The notes under the pieces: model-generated
Databases searched by the model: none
What the model was told of the DNA's origin: nothing
What the model saw: the letters and a program-made list of their open reading frames with translations, nothing else
Translations under genes and position numbers: made by a program
Assembly (NCBI GenBank): GCA_045546915.1
Contig: JAZQDU010000009.1
Coordinates: 1-64,000, forward strand
Length of the DNA: 64,000 nt
Reading direction: 5' to 3'
Origin: UMGS172 sp045546915
GTDB lineage: Bacteria; Bacillota; Clostridia; Oscillospirales; Acutalibacteraceae
Part shown: piece by piece, positions 52,532-61,700 of the stretch
Numbering within the stretch: position 1 is the first letter of the stretch
Layout: each line of letters opens with the position of its first letter

Positions 52532-55495
52532 TTGTCAAAAGACGTTAAAATTGAGATTATTTACTTTAAAAGCGACACTGACGTTTCACTTGAATTCGGT
52601 CTGCACGGTAATTACCCTGTAAGGCTTTTGTCGTCGTCAAGTAATGACCTCTCAACATTTTTTAATCTGCTGAAACGAGCAGTTTCAAGAAGTGAAATAA
52701 TAATAACTGTCGGCGGTTATTCTAAAGATGAATTTCTGCCTGACTTTATTGCGCGTGCAATTAACAAAACACCCTTTATACCGGAATACAACAAATTGGG
52801 CGTAATAACCCAAGAGAAGTATTCGTTGCCCGAGGGTGCTGTTCCTTTATCATCTTCTAACAAACGCTTTGGTGGATTTCTTATTGAGAGTGGCCCACAG
52901 ACTATTATCAGTCTTTCTGATGACCGTAAAACACGGCTTAATATTGTAAATAACGTTGTTGTAAAATACATAGAGGAACATCATCTGTTTTTTGCCAACG
53001 GTTATTCGCCTAATAACACAGAGAATGAAAACATCGAACAACAGCAAGAAATATTTAAAACTTGTCAAAATGATAATAATGTTCCTACAGAGTTTGAAGA
53101 TATTTCTTCTACCAATATAACGGATGATGAAATGGTTGTAACCGAAATTCAAAATCTCGAACAGAACGAAGACGTACAACCCAGTATACCTATTGAAAAC
53201 GATACAACTGAGCCTGAAGTTATAATTGAGGATAATAACTTTGAAACCGAACAGGTGGATATTGTATCACAAACAGAAAACGGACCTGAAATTGCAATAT
53301 TAGACACAGTATCCCCCGAAGATTTTAATTTTGATAGTGAACAAGATACTAAAAACACACATAAAAAAACACGCCCGCAAAGACGCTTTTTGAGAATAAT
53401 GTGTATAATTCTTTCACTTTTGATAATTCTTTGCACTTGTGTAACGGTTTTTGTTCTAAACAGAAGAAATAGCGTTAAAACTAATGCCGGCACCGATTAT
53501 TATACCGAACTTGCTGAGATTTACGGTAGTTTTGGTGACGATTTTGAGGGAGCATTTGACGCTTTACAAGAGCATAATGGAAACATTAATGCTTGGATTA
53601 ACCTTGCAGGAACTTCTTTAAATTATCCGATATTAAACACAAATATAGTTGATAATTATTATCATAACCACCTTCCAGACGGTTCTGAAAACATTAAGGG
53701 AACTGTTTTCACCTCCGCCAACATAAGCAATGCGGAACTTGAACAAAACATCATTTTATACGGCAGTGCCGAAGGCGGAATTGGCGTATTTTCTGCTATT
53801 GTTGATTTGTTTAAATCAGAAGAAATCACCGAAATCCCAAAACTTTCGCTCTCTAACAGACATGGATTAACCGAATGGCGCATTTTTTCACTTTTTACTG
53901 AAAATGAAGCTGACGGTTTTGTCTTTGAGTCAACTGATTTCGATACCGATGCTAAATATGATGCCTTTGTAAGACAACTTATCCGACATAACCGAGCAGA
54001 CCATAAGGCAGTACTCAGCAATACTACATCACCGGTAATCACGCTTATTGCAGTAGCAGGTAACAAACGATATATCGCATGTGCTACACAGTTTAACAAC
54101 GTGTCATTTATACCTAATGACAGTAGCCAAACTAACGATACTGAATCAAATACACCCGACAACCTTGTTGACGTTAATGACAGTAATTTAGACTTGGACG
54201 ATAAAACCGAGGATAATGCCGACAAGTTTGAGCAATCACCTTTAGACCCTGACAACGTTGTTGTTTTGCCTCCCATAATTGTTAAGCCGCCCAGTGGCAC
54301 AACCTCCTCCGGCAGCAGTACAACATCATCAAATGTACCCAGCAGCAGTGAAGAAGAAACATCTTCCAGCAGCTCTGAAAGCACTTCAAGTAACACCTCA
54401 AGTGTCACTTCAAGCAACACCTCAAGTAACACCTCGACTAACACTTCAAGCAGTACTTCAAGCGAAGTTTCCTCTGACCAATCGAGCGACACCTCTTCTG
54501 ATACATCGTCCGATTCTTCAAGTGAAACAAATTCATCTGATACGTCATCAGAAAGTTCATCCGACACTTCGTCCGAGTCGTCGTCAAATACATCTTCTGA
54601 AACGTCGACCGATTCTTCTGATTCCACTTCCGATACATCGTCAGAGGCTTCATCTGATAACGGTGGTGAAAATGAAGAACAACCTACTGTTGACCCGCTT
54701 TATACTTGGGATATTACGCTTTATATTAAGCAAAGCAGCGGCATTGTCTACGGTAGTGCTACCGATATAGTTTCAAGAGTAATTGAAGCCGAAATGGGTG
54801 TGGCTTTCCCTCTTGAGGCTTTAAAGGCTCAGGCCGTTGCCACATATGCATGGCTCGTTAACAACGGTGCTATGAAAAAAAGTTCAGCACCAAGCGGTGT
54901 ACCAATGAAAAGTACTCCCAGTGCTCGTGCTATTAAGGCTGTAAATGAAGTAAAAGGCACGCTTATAACATATAACGACTCCATTGCTAACACGTTCTAT
55001 TTTGCATACTCAGCGGGATATACTGCCAACGTGCAAGATGTATGGACTGCTAAACTTCCCTACTTACAAAGTGTTGAATGTGAAGTTGATACAAAACTGT
55101 CCAATTTTATTTCCACTAAAACCTATACTGCCGAAAAATTAGCCGAACTTATACTTAAAAAATGCGAAATTGATGTTTCAGAAATGGATAAGTCCGAATG
55201 GATAAAACCCATTGAGTACGACAATAACAACACTTATTGTACTTATGTTGAAATCGGAGGTGTTAAATTCCGTGGAGTGTTTGTAAGAAACACTTTGCTT
55301 TCAAATGGTATCCGTTCTACCGCTTTTACCATTACCTATGATGAAGAAAGCGACAGTTTCACCTTTACTTGCAAAGGATGGGGTCACGGCGTGGGAATGA
55401 GCCAAGAAGGTGCTAAGACTTATGCAAATCAAGGCTGGACATATGAGCAAATTCTTGCTCACTTTTACACAGGAACTACATTAATTAAAAACTAA
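52532..55495 (+). CDS. Pseudo-CinA / pseudo-sortase B / SpoIID-LytB fusion protein
   Basis: A 987-residue protein with a TTG start behind GGAGG. Order: (1) residues 1-150, resembling the CinA MoCF domain (SRSEIIITVGGYSKDEF against CinA NRSDVVIITGGLGPTPDD) but without the GLGPTxDD motif; (2) acidic linker; (3) a membrane span at about 283-308; (4) residues about 322-520, a sortase B-like domain in which the catalytic His is Ser412 (YGSA) and the Cys is Val508 (VITLIAVAG), with Arg513 kept; (5) a Ser/Thr-rich linker, 585-711; (6) a SpoIID/LytB domain, 723-987, with Glu754 (AEMG) and GWGHGVGMSQ intact. The likely topology has the first domain in the cytoplasm and the rest outside. The predicted enzymatic part is a peptidoglycan lytic transglycosylase. 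I know of no described protein with this combination. Confidence 0.8.
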   Translation: MSKDVKIEIIYFKSDTDVSLEFGLHGNYPVRLLSSSSNDLSTFFNLLKRAVSRSEIIITVGGYSKDEFLPDFIARAINKTPFIPEYNKLGVITQEKYSLPEGAVPLSSSNKRFGGFLIESGPQTIISLSDDRKTRLNIVNNVVVKYIEEHHLFFANGYSPNNTENENIEQQQEIFKTCQNDNNVPTEFEDISSTNITDDEMVVTEIQNLEQNEDVQPSIPIENDTTEPEVIIEDNNFETEQVDIVSQTENGPEIAILDTVSPEDFNFDSEQDTKNTHKKTRPQRRFLRIMCIILSLLIILCTCVTVFVLNRRNSVKTNAGTDYYTELAEIYGSFGDDFEGAFDALQEHNGNINAWINLAGTSLNYPILNTNIVDNYYHNHLPDGSENIKGTVFTSANISNAELEQNIILYGSAEGGIGVFSAIVDLFKSEEITEIPKLSLSNRHGLTEWRIFSLFTENEADGFVFESTDFDTDAKYDAFVRQLIRHNRADHKAVLSNTTSPVITLIAVAGNKRYIACATQFNNVSFIPNDSSQTNDTESNTPDNLVDVNDSNLDLDDKTEDNADKFEQSPLDPDNVVVLPPIIVKPPSGTTSSGSSTTSSNVPSSSEEETSSSSSESTSSNTSSVTSSNTSSNTSTNTSSSTSSEVSSDQSSDTSSDTSSDSSSETNSSDTSSESSSDTSSESSSNTSSETSTDSSDSTSDTSSEASSDNGGENEEQPTVDPLYTWDITLYIKQSSGIVYGSATDIVSRVIEAEMGVAFPLEALKAQAVATYAWLVNNGAMKKSSAPSGVPMKSTPSARAIKAVNEVKGTLITYNDSIANTFYFAYSAGYTANVQDVWTAKLPYLQSVECEVDTKLSNFISTKTYTAEKLAELILKKCEIDVSEMDKSEWIKPIEYDNNNTYCTYVEIGGVKFRGVFVRNTLLSNGIRSTAFTITYDEESDSFTFTCKGWGHGVGMSQEGAKTYANQGWTYEQILAHFYTGTTLIKN
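54285..54664 (+). repeat. Low-complexity Ser/Thr-coding repeat inside the fusion gene
   Basis: About 127 codons of SS-NTSS, SSDTSS and SSESS repeats, encoded by varied Ser codons (TCA, TCT, AGC, AGT, TCG, TCC), so the repeat is selected at protein level rather than by simple DNA slippage. It separates the pseudo-sortase from the SpoIID domain and probably spans the cell wall. It creates a long spurious frame on the opposite strand. Confidence 0.85.
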
Positions 55496-55508
55496 AGAGG
55501 TGTTATTT

Positions 55509-55997
55509 ATGGTAGATACAGTTATAGCGGCACTTGACGGATTGCCTAAAGAGCTAATAATTTTTGTAGTATCATTGCTACCTATTTTAGAACTCAGGGG
55601 CGGAATGATAGCCGCTTCGTTTTTAGGGGTCGAATGGTCACGAGCATTTTTAATCTGCCTGATTGGTAATATGTTGCCAATCCCATTTATACTGCTGTTT
55701 ATAAAGCAAATATTTAAACTTCTCAAAAAAATTAAATTTATGAACAAAATCATTACTAAACTTGAAAATAAGGCAGACGAAAAAGGTAGTAAAATCAATA
55801 AAAGCCGAAACTGGGGATTGTTTGCATTTGTTGCAATTCCCCTACCCGGAACAGGTGCATGGACAGGCGCATTGGTTGCAACTATGCTTGATATTAGAAT
55901 GAGACGCTCATTCCCTATCATTTTTGTCGGCGTTATAACAGCGGGACTAATCATGTCAGTACTAACATACTTTATCCTCCCCGGTTTGTTCTTCTAA
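55509..55997 (+). CDS. Small multidrug export protein family (COG2426) membrane protein
   Basis: 162 residues with four to five membrane segments, the LPILELRGGMIAA motif near 24-36 and IPLPGTGAWTGALVA near 108-122, typical of the Sm_multidrug_ex/COG2426 family, which is related to DedA proteins. The ATG at 55509 lies behind AGAGGTG; a GTG three codons earlier is part of that ribosome binding site. The transport substrate is unknown. It follows the fusion gene by 13 bases and closes the plus-strand string. Confidence 0.85.
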   Translation: MVDTVIAALDGLPKELIIFVVSLLPILELRGGMIAASFLGVEWSRAFLICLIGNMLPIPFILLFIKQIFKLLKKIKFMNKIITKLENKADEKGSKINKSRNWGLFAFVAIPLPGTGAWTGALVATMLDIRMRRSFPIIFVGVITAGLIMSVLTYFILPGLFF

Positions 55998-56001
55998 ATA
56001 A

Positions 56002-56029
56002 AACCCCGCAGTAATAAAACTGCGGGGTT
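56002..56029. terminator. Terminator hairpin after the COG2426 gene
   Basis: 11-bp stem AACCCCGCAGT/ACTGCGGGGTT with a 6-base loop. The plus-strand T-run is only two bases; on the minus strand TTTTATTT follows, so it may work mainly as a back-up terminator for ftsZ. Confidence 0.65.
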
Positions 56030-56035
56030 AACTAT

Positions 56036-56070
56036 TGCAAAAAATAAGACCGCGAATTAACGCGGTCTTA
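56036..56070 (-). terminator. Intrinsic terminator of ftsZ
   Basis: 10-bp stem TAAGACCGCG/CGCGGTCTTA (56045-56070), followed on the minus strand by TTTTTT, ten bases after the ftsZ stop. Confidence 0.85.
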
Positions 56071-56079
56071 AATTATTTA

Positions 56080-57138
56080 TTACTGATTAAATACGCTAAG
56101 TATCGAAATGCTGTCGTCATCATCGTCATCATTTCCGGTGGAAATGCTATTAAGAATGTCGTCAGCAGGACTCTTCTCCTTAAAATCACCAAGGCCTGTA
56201 GCAACAACGGTAATTCTCATTTCGTCCTCTAATGTTTCGTCAAGCTGTACACCCCAAATGATGGTTGCATCAGGATGAGCCATATCAGCAACGATAGTGG
56301 AAGCCTGGTCTGCCTCTTCAAGTCCGATATCTTCAGAGCCGATAATGCTAATGATAACGCCACGAGCGTTACGCATATCAGTTTCAATAAGAGGACTGGA
56401 AATAGCCATCTGTGCAGCCTGTTCTGCCTTATCACGACCGGTTGCAACACCAACACCCATATGAGCGTAGCCTGCATCCTTCATAACTGCTGTAACATCA
56501 GCAAAGTCGAGGTTAACCATCGAAGTTCCGGTAATGAGTTCAGAAATACTCTGAACACCCTGACGAAGAACGTCATCAGCAATTTCAAAGGCATTTTTCA
56601 ATGTAATCTTCTGCTCAGAAACATATTTAAGTCTTTCATTAGGAATAACGATAAGGCTATCAACATGTTCTCTAAGAGCTGCAATACCTTCTTCAGCCTG
56701 CTGCATTCTCTTCTGACGCTCGAAAGCAAAAGGTTTGGTAACAATACCAACTGTAAGAATACCGAGCTCTTTAGCTATCTGAGCAACAACGGGAGCTGCA
56801 CCGGTACCGGTACCGCCGCCCATACCGGCTGCGATAAATACCATATCTGCACTGCGAAGAGCAGCTGCAATCTCGTCCTTAGACTCTTGTGCGGCATTTT
56901 CACCATTGCTGGGGTTACCGCCTGCGCCCTGACCTTTGGTAAGTTTTTCACCAATCTGGATTTTGTGACTTGCCTTCGAGTGAATCAAAGCAGCCTTATC
57001 TGTGTTGATAGCAATAAACTCAACACCGCGTACACCGGCAGAGACCATACGGTTAACAGCGTTACCGCCGCCGCCGCCAACACCGACTACCTTAATCTGA
57101 ACAACATCCTCGGTTGCGTTATCAATTTCGAATGCCAT
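56080..57138 (-). CDS. ftsZ: Cell division protein FtsZ
   Basis: Tubulin-like GTPase that forms the Z ring. The GTP-binding GGGTGTGAAP is at 107-116 and the T7-loop region NLDFADVTAVM is further on. The start is placed at the ATG at 57138 (MAFEIDNA), eight bases from GGAAGGA; an in-frame ATG lies two codons upstream. It is 352 residues. The linker is short and the C-terminus is a run of six Asp residues followed by SISILSVFNQ, unlike the usual IPxFLR-type peptide that binds FtsA and SepF. No ftsA precedes it. Confidence 0.95.
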   Translation of the reverse strand: MAFEIDNATEDVVQIKVVGVGGGGGNAVNRMVSAGVRGVEFIAINTDKAALIHSKASHKIQIGEKLTKGQGAGGNPSNGENAAQESKDEIAAALRSADMVFIAAGMGGGTGTGAAPVVAQIAKELGILTVGIVTKPFAFERQKRMQQAEEGIAALREHVDSLIVIPNERLKYVSEQKITLKNAFEIADDVLRQGVQSISELITGTSMVNLDFADVTAVMKDAGYAHMGVGVATGRDKAEQAAQMAISSPLIETDMRNARGVIISIIGSEDIGLEEADQASTIVADMAHPDATIIWGVQLDETLEDEMRITVVATGLGDFKEKSPADDILNSISTGNDDDDDDSISILSVFNQ

Positions 57139-57292
57139 TTTCATCTTCCTTCCACATAAATATATGCAAATACTTATAACTATTCAGTATCCGTTGATAA
57201 TTCTACCATATAAAATTAAAAATTGCAATACAAAAAATAGAAAAAAATCAAGTTTTTGTTGTTTTTTTCGTATTAAAGCGCAATATATTGAG

Positions 57293-58093
57293 TTATTTAT
57301 AAATTCCAATAACATCTCTATAGCGTCTTACACACTTAGGGTCGTCAATCGTCCAATTCTTTAATGACAGTTCCATTTGAACATTATGAGGCTCTTTTTC
57401 GATAGCCTGTTGCATCAAATTAAACTTACGGTCTAAATTGGTAGCACTGCCTAATTCTACATAAATTCTGTCTTCAATAACGGCGCAAAGGTTAAGATGG
57501 TCACTAACATCATAATAAGTAACAGATAAACCACGAGATAAGAACATACTAATTAAGGTTTCAAGTGCATTTTTGTTTTCATCTGAATTGAAATTTAATG
57601 TTTGACCTTCCGTAGCCGTATCAAGGTTAACCCCTCTGACCACAGTCAACTCGGTCTCAACATTAGGGTCGACATCCAAAACCTTAAAATCTCTGTCAAC
57701 AATACACTCTGTATTATCCGACTTAAATATTAAAAATTCTTCCGCAGGAGTGATATTTATCACCACAGTCGATGGAAATTTGCGAATAACCTCAGCTTCT
57801 CTTACATAAGGTAAATTATCTTCAATTTTATTTTCGACTTTTGACACAGAAATTCTTAATAAATTATCGCCTTTTTCAACACCTGCAGCCAAAAGTATCT
57901 GTTCTCTCGAATATATCGAAGAGCCATCAATAACAAATGTATTTACGTTGAAAAATACTGTCATCATCAAAATAAAAACAATACCAAGCAAAAGTGAAAC
58001 AACACACACATAGAAAAGCGGTTTCATCTTTCGTTTACTTCTTTTTCTTTTGGCGGTATTTTTTTTAGTTTCAGGTGAATATTGAACCTTCAT
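57293..58093 (-). CDS. ftsQ: Cell division protein DivIB/FtsQ
   Basis: Bitopic divisome protein, 266 residues: a basic cytoplasmic tail (1-25), a membrane span (about 27-50), and a POTRA domain beginning FVIDGSSIYSREQIL (about 54-125), followed by the FtsQ/DivIB beta domain. GGAGAGG precedes the ATG. A 154-base gap to ftsZ follows. It lies between murA and ftsZ, where divIB is expected in a dcw cluster. Confidence 0.9.
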   Translation of the reverse strand: MKVQYSPETKKNTAKRKRSKRKMKPLFYVCVVSLLLGIVFILMMTVFFNVNTFVIDGSSIYSREQILLAAGVEKGDNLLRISVSKVENKIEDNLPYVREAEVIRKFPSTVVINITPAEEFLIFKSDNTECIVDRDFKVLDVDPNVETELTVVRGVNLDTATEGQTLNFNSDENKNALETLISMFLSRGLSVTYYDVSDHLNLCAVIEDRIYVELGSATNLDRKFNLMQQAIEKEPHNVQMELSLKNWTIDDPKCVRRYRDVIGIYK

Positions 58094-58105
58094 TTTACCT
58101 CTCCG

Positions 58106-59356
58106 TCATATTCTTTTAATATTCGCACCAAGCAAATTAAATCCTTTTTCAATTTTGTCATAACCCCGGTCGATATAACATACTTTACGCACTATCGACT
58201 CACCCTTGGCACAAAGTGACGCAATAACCAATGCTGCACCGCCACGAAGGTCATGAGCAGTAACGACTGCCCCCGACAATTCTCTAACGCCGGTAACAAC
58301 AGCAACTCTGCCAACCGTTTTAATATTTGCGCCAAAACGACGTAGTTCATCAATATATCTGAACCTATTATCAAATATATTTTCTACAAAAACAGACGTA
58401 CCTTGGGTTACCGACGCAAATGAAATAAACATCGGCCCTGCATCGGTAGGAAAACCGGGATAAGGTTGAGTAGATATACAATCAACCGCTTTTTGTTTGC
58501 CATTTGAAGTAACTATTACGCCGTTATTAACATCAACATCACAACCGCTGTCCTTAAGAGCAGTTATAATTGGCGCAATGTGTTCAGGCACAGCATTTCT
58601 TAGCCTTACTTTACCCTTACAAGCGGCAACAGCAAACATATAGGTTGCAGAAACTATACGGTCGGGCATTACATAATGCTCTGTTCCCCTTAATCTTTCG
58701 ACACCGTTTATAACTATTGTATCGCCACCTGCACCTTTTATATCGGCACCTGCCGAATTTAAAAAGCATGCAAGGTCACATATTTCCGGTTCTCTTGCCG
58801 CATTCTTTATTATTGTTGTTCCTTTTGCAATAACGGCGGCAAGCATAATATTTTCGGTAGCACCGACACTTGGAAACCTCAAGTTTATTTCGGCTCCATT
58901 TACACCGTTTCTGAACTCACATTCCAACCTGCCGTCGCAAAATTCAATATCGGCACCCATACGCCGTAATGATTCTATATGAATATCAATCGGTCTTGGA
59001 CCTAATTCACATCCACCTGGCAAACTTAAAACTGCTCTTTTGTTTTTTGATGCTACGGCACCCATAAAAACAACCGAAGAACGCATTTCACGCATTAAGC
59101 ATTCGGGCACAGTGCAGTTTTCACAATTGCAACTGCTAACCGTTATTGTATTGCCTTCCCTTTTAGTTTTACATCCAAGACATTCTAAAATTTCCAAAGA
59201 AACATTAACATCGGTTAAATTTGGACAGTTATGTAATACACTGTCTCCATCACAAAGATAAGTGGCGGCAAGCAAAGGCAAGACACTGTTTTTTGCGCCG
59301 GAAACATCAATTTCTCCGTACAGCCGTTTGCACCCGCTTATACTAAGTTCGGACAT
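58106..59356 (-). CDS. murA: UDP-N-acetylglucosamine 1-carboxyvinyltransferase
   Basis: Transfers enolpyruvate to UDP-GlcNAc, the first committed step of peptidoglycan synthesis. The start is placed at the ATG at 59356 (MSELSISG) with AGAGGTG upstream, giving 416 residues. It has the substrate-binding AKNS (21-24), the catalytic loop GGCELGPRP with Cys116 (the fosfomycin target in this family), and PYPGFPTDAGP near the second half. It sits where murB is found in Bacillus dcw clusters; murB itself is at 22675-23583. Confidence 0.95.
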   Translation of the reverse strand: MSELSISGCKRLYGEIDVSGAKNSVLPLLAATYLCDGDSVLHNCPNLTDVNVSLEILECLGCKTKREGNTITVSSCNCENCTVPECLMREMRSSVVFMGAVASKNKRAVLSLPGGCELGPRPIDIHIESLRRMGADIEFCDGRLECEFRNGVNGAEINLRFPSVGATENIMLAAVIAKGTTIIKNAAREPEICDLACFLNSAGADIKGAGGDTIVINGVERLRGTEHYVMPDRIVSATYMFAVAACKGKVRLRNAVPEHIAPIITALKDSGCDVDVNNGVIVTSNGKQKAVDCISTQPYPGFPTDAGPMFISFASVTQGTSVFVENIFDNRFRYIDELRRFGANIKTVGRVAVVTGVRELSGAVVTAHDLRGGAALVIASLCAKGESIVRKVCYIDRGYDKIEKGFNLLGANIKRI

Positions 59357-59402
59357 AAAATGCACCTCTGTACATCCTATGCCGTTTGTACTATTTTGCC
59401 AA

Positions 59403-60515
59403 TCAAAGATTAAAAATTATCTCTGCGATTCGCTTATCAGCATCAAAAATAGCCGAAGATTTAGCATTTCTTGACATTTTATCGAGCAAATCAGCATCGA
59501 ACAATAGTTCCTTAAGAGTATTATAGAGCAACTCCCCGTTAAGGTCTTTTTCCTCGATTAACTCGGCAGCATTAATATTTTTAAGCGACAACGCGTTAAA
59601 ATACTGATGGTTTTCTGCAACATAAGGCGATGGAATAAGTACCGACGGTTTGCCGCAAACCTGAAGTTCATTAATTGTCATAGCCCCTGCCCTGCAAACC
59701 ACAACATCTGCAGCAGCCATAAGTACATCCATATTATCTATGTATTCATATATCCTTATTTTATCATTTCCGTCAACGTATCCCAAATTTGAAGCCGCAT
59801 CATAAAATGTTTTATAACCATTTTTACCGGTGCCGTGCAATATATAAAACTCACCGTTTTTAAGGTTCTGTTCGACTGAATAAAGCATGGCCTCATTAAT
59901 TACACGAGCACCAAGACTTCCGCCAAAAGCCAAAACAACCTTAGCGTTTTCAGGGATTCTGAGTTTCGCTCTTGCCTCAGATTTGCTAATTGACGTCAAC
60001 TGATTTCTGATTGGGTTACCCGTAATTATTGGTGGATTTTTGGGGTTAATGTTTTTTGCTGCATCCTTATTTGCTAACATAACTATATCTACAATAGATG
60101 CCAACATTTTTACCGTAACACCGGGATAAGCATTTGCTTCGTGAACGGCAGTTTTAATACCGAGTTTTGCAGCTTCCCTCAAAACAGGACCGCATACATA
60201 ACCACCCGTACCGACAACAACATCGGGTTTTATTTGTTTTAATATTTTTCTTGCCGCCGATGAAGCGGTAAAAACTCTATAAACAGCGTTTATATTGCGA
60301 AATATATTCTTAACCGTTATTTTTCTTTGAAATCCCGATACGTTTATAGTATAAAAATCATAACCCTCAAGCGGCACAAGACGGCTTTCCATACCTCTCG
60401 CTGTACCTATAAAACTAATTTTACAGTCAGGGTCCACTCGCTTGATATACCCTGCAACAGCAAATGCGGGATTAATATGGCCGGCTGTTCCGCCACCTGC
60501 AAAAAGTATATGCAT
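59403..60515 (-). CDS. murG: UDP-GlcNAc transferase MurG
   Basis: Adds GlcNAc to lipid I to make lipid II at the inner membrane face. It is 370 residues with the first glycine loop GGGTAGHINP (6-15), the second GTGGYVCGP, and the donor-binding GSLGARVIN. It lies between ftsW and murA. Confidence 0.95.
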   Translation of the reverse strand: MHILFAGGGTAGHINPAFAVAGYIKRVDPDCKISFIGTARGMESRLVPLEGYDFYTINVSGFQRKITVKNIFRNINAVYRVFTASSAARKILKQIKPDVVVGTGGYVCGPVLREAAKLGIKTAVHEANAYPGVTVKMLASIVDIVMLANKDAAKNINPKNPPIITGNPIRNQLTSISKSEARAKLRIPENAKVVLAFGGSLGARVINEAMLYSVEQNLKNGEFYILHGTGKNGYKTFYDAASNLGYVDGNDKIRIYEYIDNMDVLMAAADVVVCRAGAMTINELQVCGKPSVLIPSPYVAENHQYFNALSLKNINAAELIEEKDLNGELLYNTLKELLFDADLLDKMSRNAKSSAIFDADKRIAEIIFNL

Positions 60516-60526
60516 ACCTTAACTCC

Positions 60527-61681
60527 TTACAACGATTTTTTAGTGTTACAACTTCGTGAAATTGAAAGTATAATGCCCATTTCCAATAGCAAGATAACAA
60601 GTGACGTTCCTCCATAACTGAAAAACGGAAGACTTATGCCCGTGTTAGGTATTGTATTGGTAACAACAAGCACATTGAGTGCCATCTGCAAACCTACCTG
60701 GAATGTAAGTCCTAATGCCATTAAAGAGCCGAATTTATCAGGTGCTTTAATGGCTATAACGAAGCCTCTCCACATCAAAAGACAAAATAGCACAATAATA
60801 ATCAATGCACCGATAAGTCCCAACTCTTCACAAACAATTGCAAAAATAAAATCATTATGCGGTTCGGGCACCCAGAGGTATTTTTGACGTGATTGTCCAA
60901 GCCCTGTTCCCAACACACCGCCTGAACCAATTGAGAGTAACGACTGTATCGTCTGAAAGCCCTCACCTGTCGGTGATGCCCATGGGTCACGCCAGTAGGT
61001 TAATCGGTCTTCTGCATATTTTATAACTCCGCTTAGCAGTACAATTACACCTGCACCCGCTACCGAAAGTCCAACTAAAATATATCTCAATTTTATACCG
61101 CCGACTATCATCATAACGGCACCGATTAAGAATATCAAAACAGTTGCCGACAAGTGTGGCTCAAGAACAACAAGCACACACACAATACCAACCAATAGTC
61201 CTAAAAACAAAACACCAAAGGTAAATGCTTTCATTCGCTTTTGATTTGCGGCTATTAAATGCGCAAGTAGTAAAATTACCGCAAATTTTGCAAACTCAGA
61301 CGGTTGAAAGTTAATGGGTCCCAACGAAAACCAACGTTTAACCGAAGTGTTGGCAACCATAGGCGGCAACATTAACATTACACCCAAAAAACAGACGATT
61401 AAAATATAGAAAGGAATTGCAAATTTTCGAATATAATGATAATCAATCTTTGAAACAAAAAGCATAGCCAAAACGCCGAAGACAGCAAAACCTGCTTGTT
61501 TTAAAATAAAGTAGTAACTGTTACCATAGTAGGTGTATGCATAAAAATAGCTTGCTGAAAACAGCATCACCAAACCTACGGTAAGAATAGTAATCAGTAA
61601 AAACAAAAAAGTAAGGTCCATTTTACCGCTGATGAAAAATTTAGACCAAAAACTTTCCTTCTTTTTAACCTTATCAGCCAT
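60527..61681 (-). CDS. ftsW: FtsW/RodA/SpoVE-family peptidoglycan polymerase
   Basis: SEDS glycosyltransferase, 384 residues with about ten membrane segments. The family signatures WRDPWASPTGEGFQ in the large loop and TGISLPFFSYGGTS near the C-terminus are intact. The dcw location favours the divisome enzyme FtsW or the sporulation paralogue SpoVE over RodA. It follows mraY by 19 bases; murD, normally between them, is absent. Confidence 0.92.
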   Translation of the reverse strand: MADKVKKKESFWSKFFISGKMDLTFLFLLITILTVGLVMLFSASYFYAYTYYGNSYYFILKQAGFAVFGVLAMLFVSKIDYHYIRKFAIPFYILIVCFLGVMLMLPPMVANTSVKRWFSLGPINFQPSEFAKFAVILLLAHLIAANQKRMKAFTFGVLFLGLLVGIVCVLVVLEPHLSATVLIFLIGAVMMIVGGIKLRYILVGLSVAGAGVIVLLSGVIKYAEDRLTYWRDPWASPTGEGFQTIQSLLSIGSGGVLGTGLGQSRQKYLWVPEPHNDFIFAIVCEELGLIGALIIIVLFCLLMWRGFVIAIKAPDKFGSLMALGLTFQVGLQMALNVLVVTNTIPNTGISLPFFSYGGTSLVILLLEMGIILSISRSCNTKKSL

Positions 61682-61700
61682 AAAAAGACCTCCTTATAAT

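Noticed and set aside
53662..54627. A 321-codon open frame on the minus strand inside the fusion gene
   Set aside because: It lies opposite the Ser/Thr-rich linker and sortase-like region, has a biased Ser/Asp/Glu/Leu composition that mirrors the sense repeats, and has no ribosome binding site or family resemblance.
55998..56079. A tRNA-like structure from the two GC-rich hairpins
   Set aside because: Each hairpin is a simple terminator stem next to a stop codon; there is no cloverleaf or CCA end.
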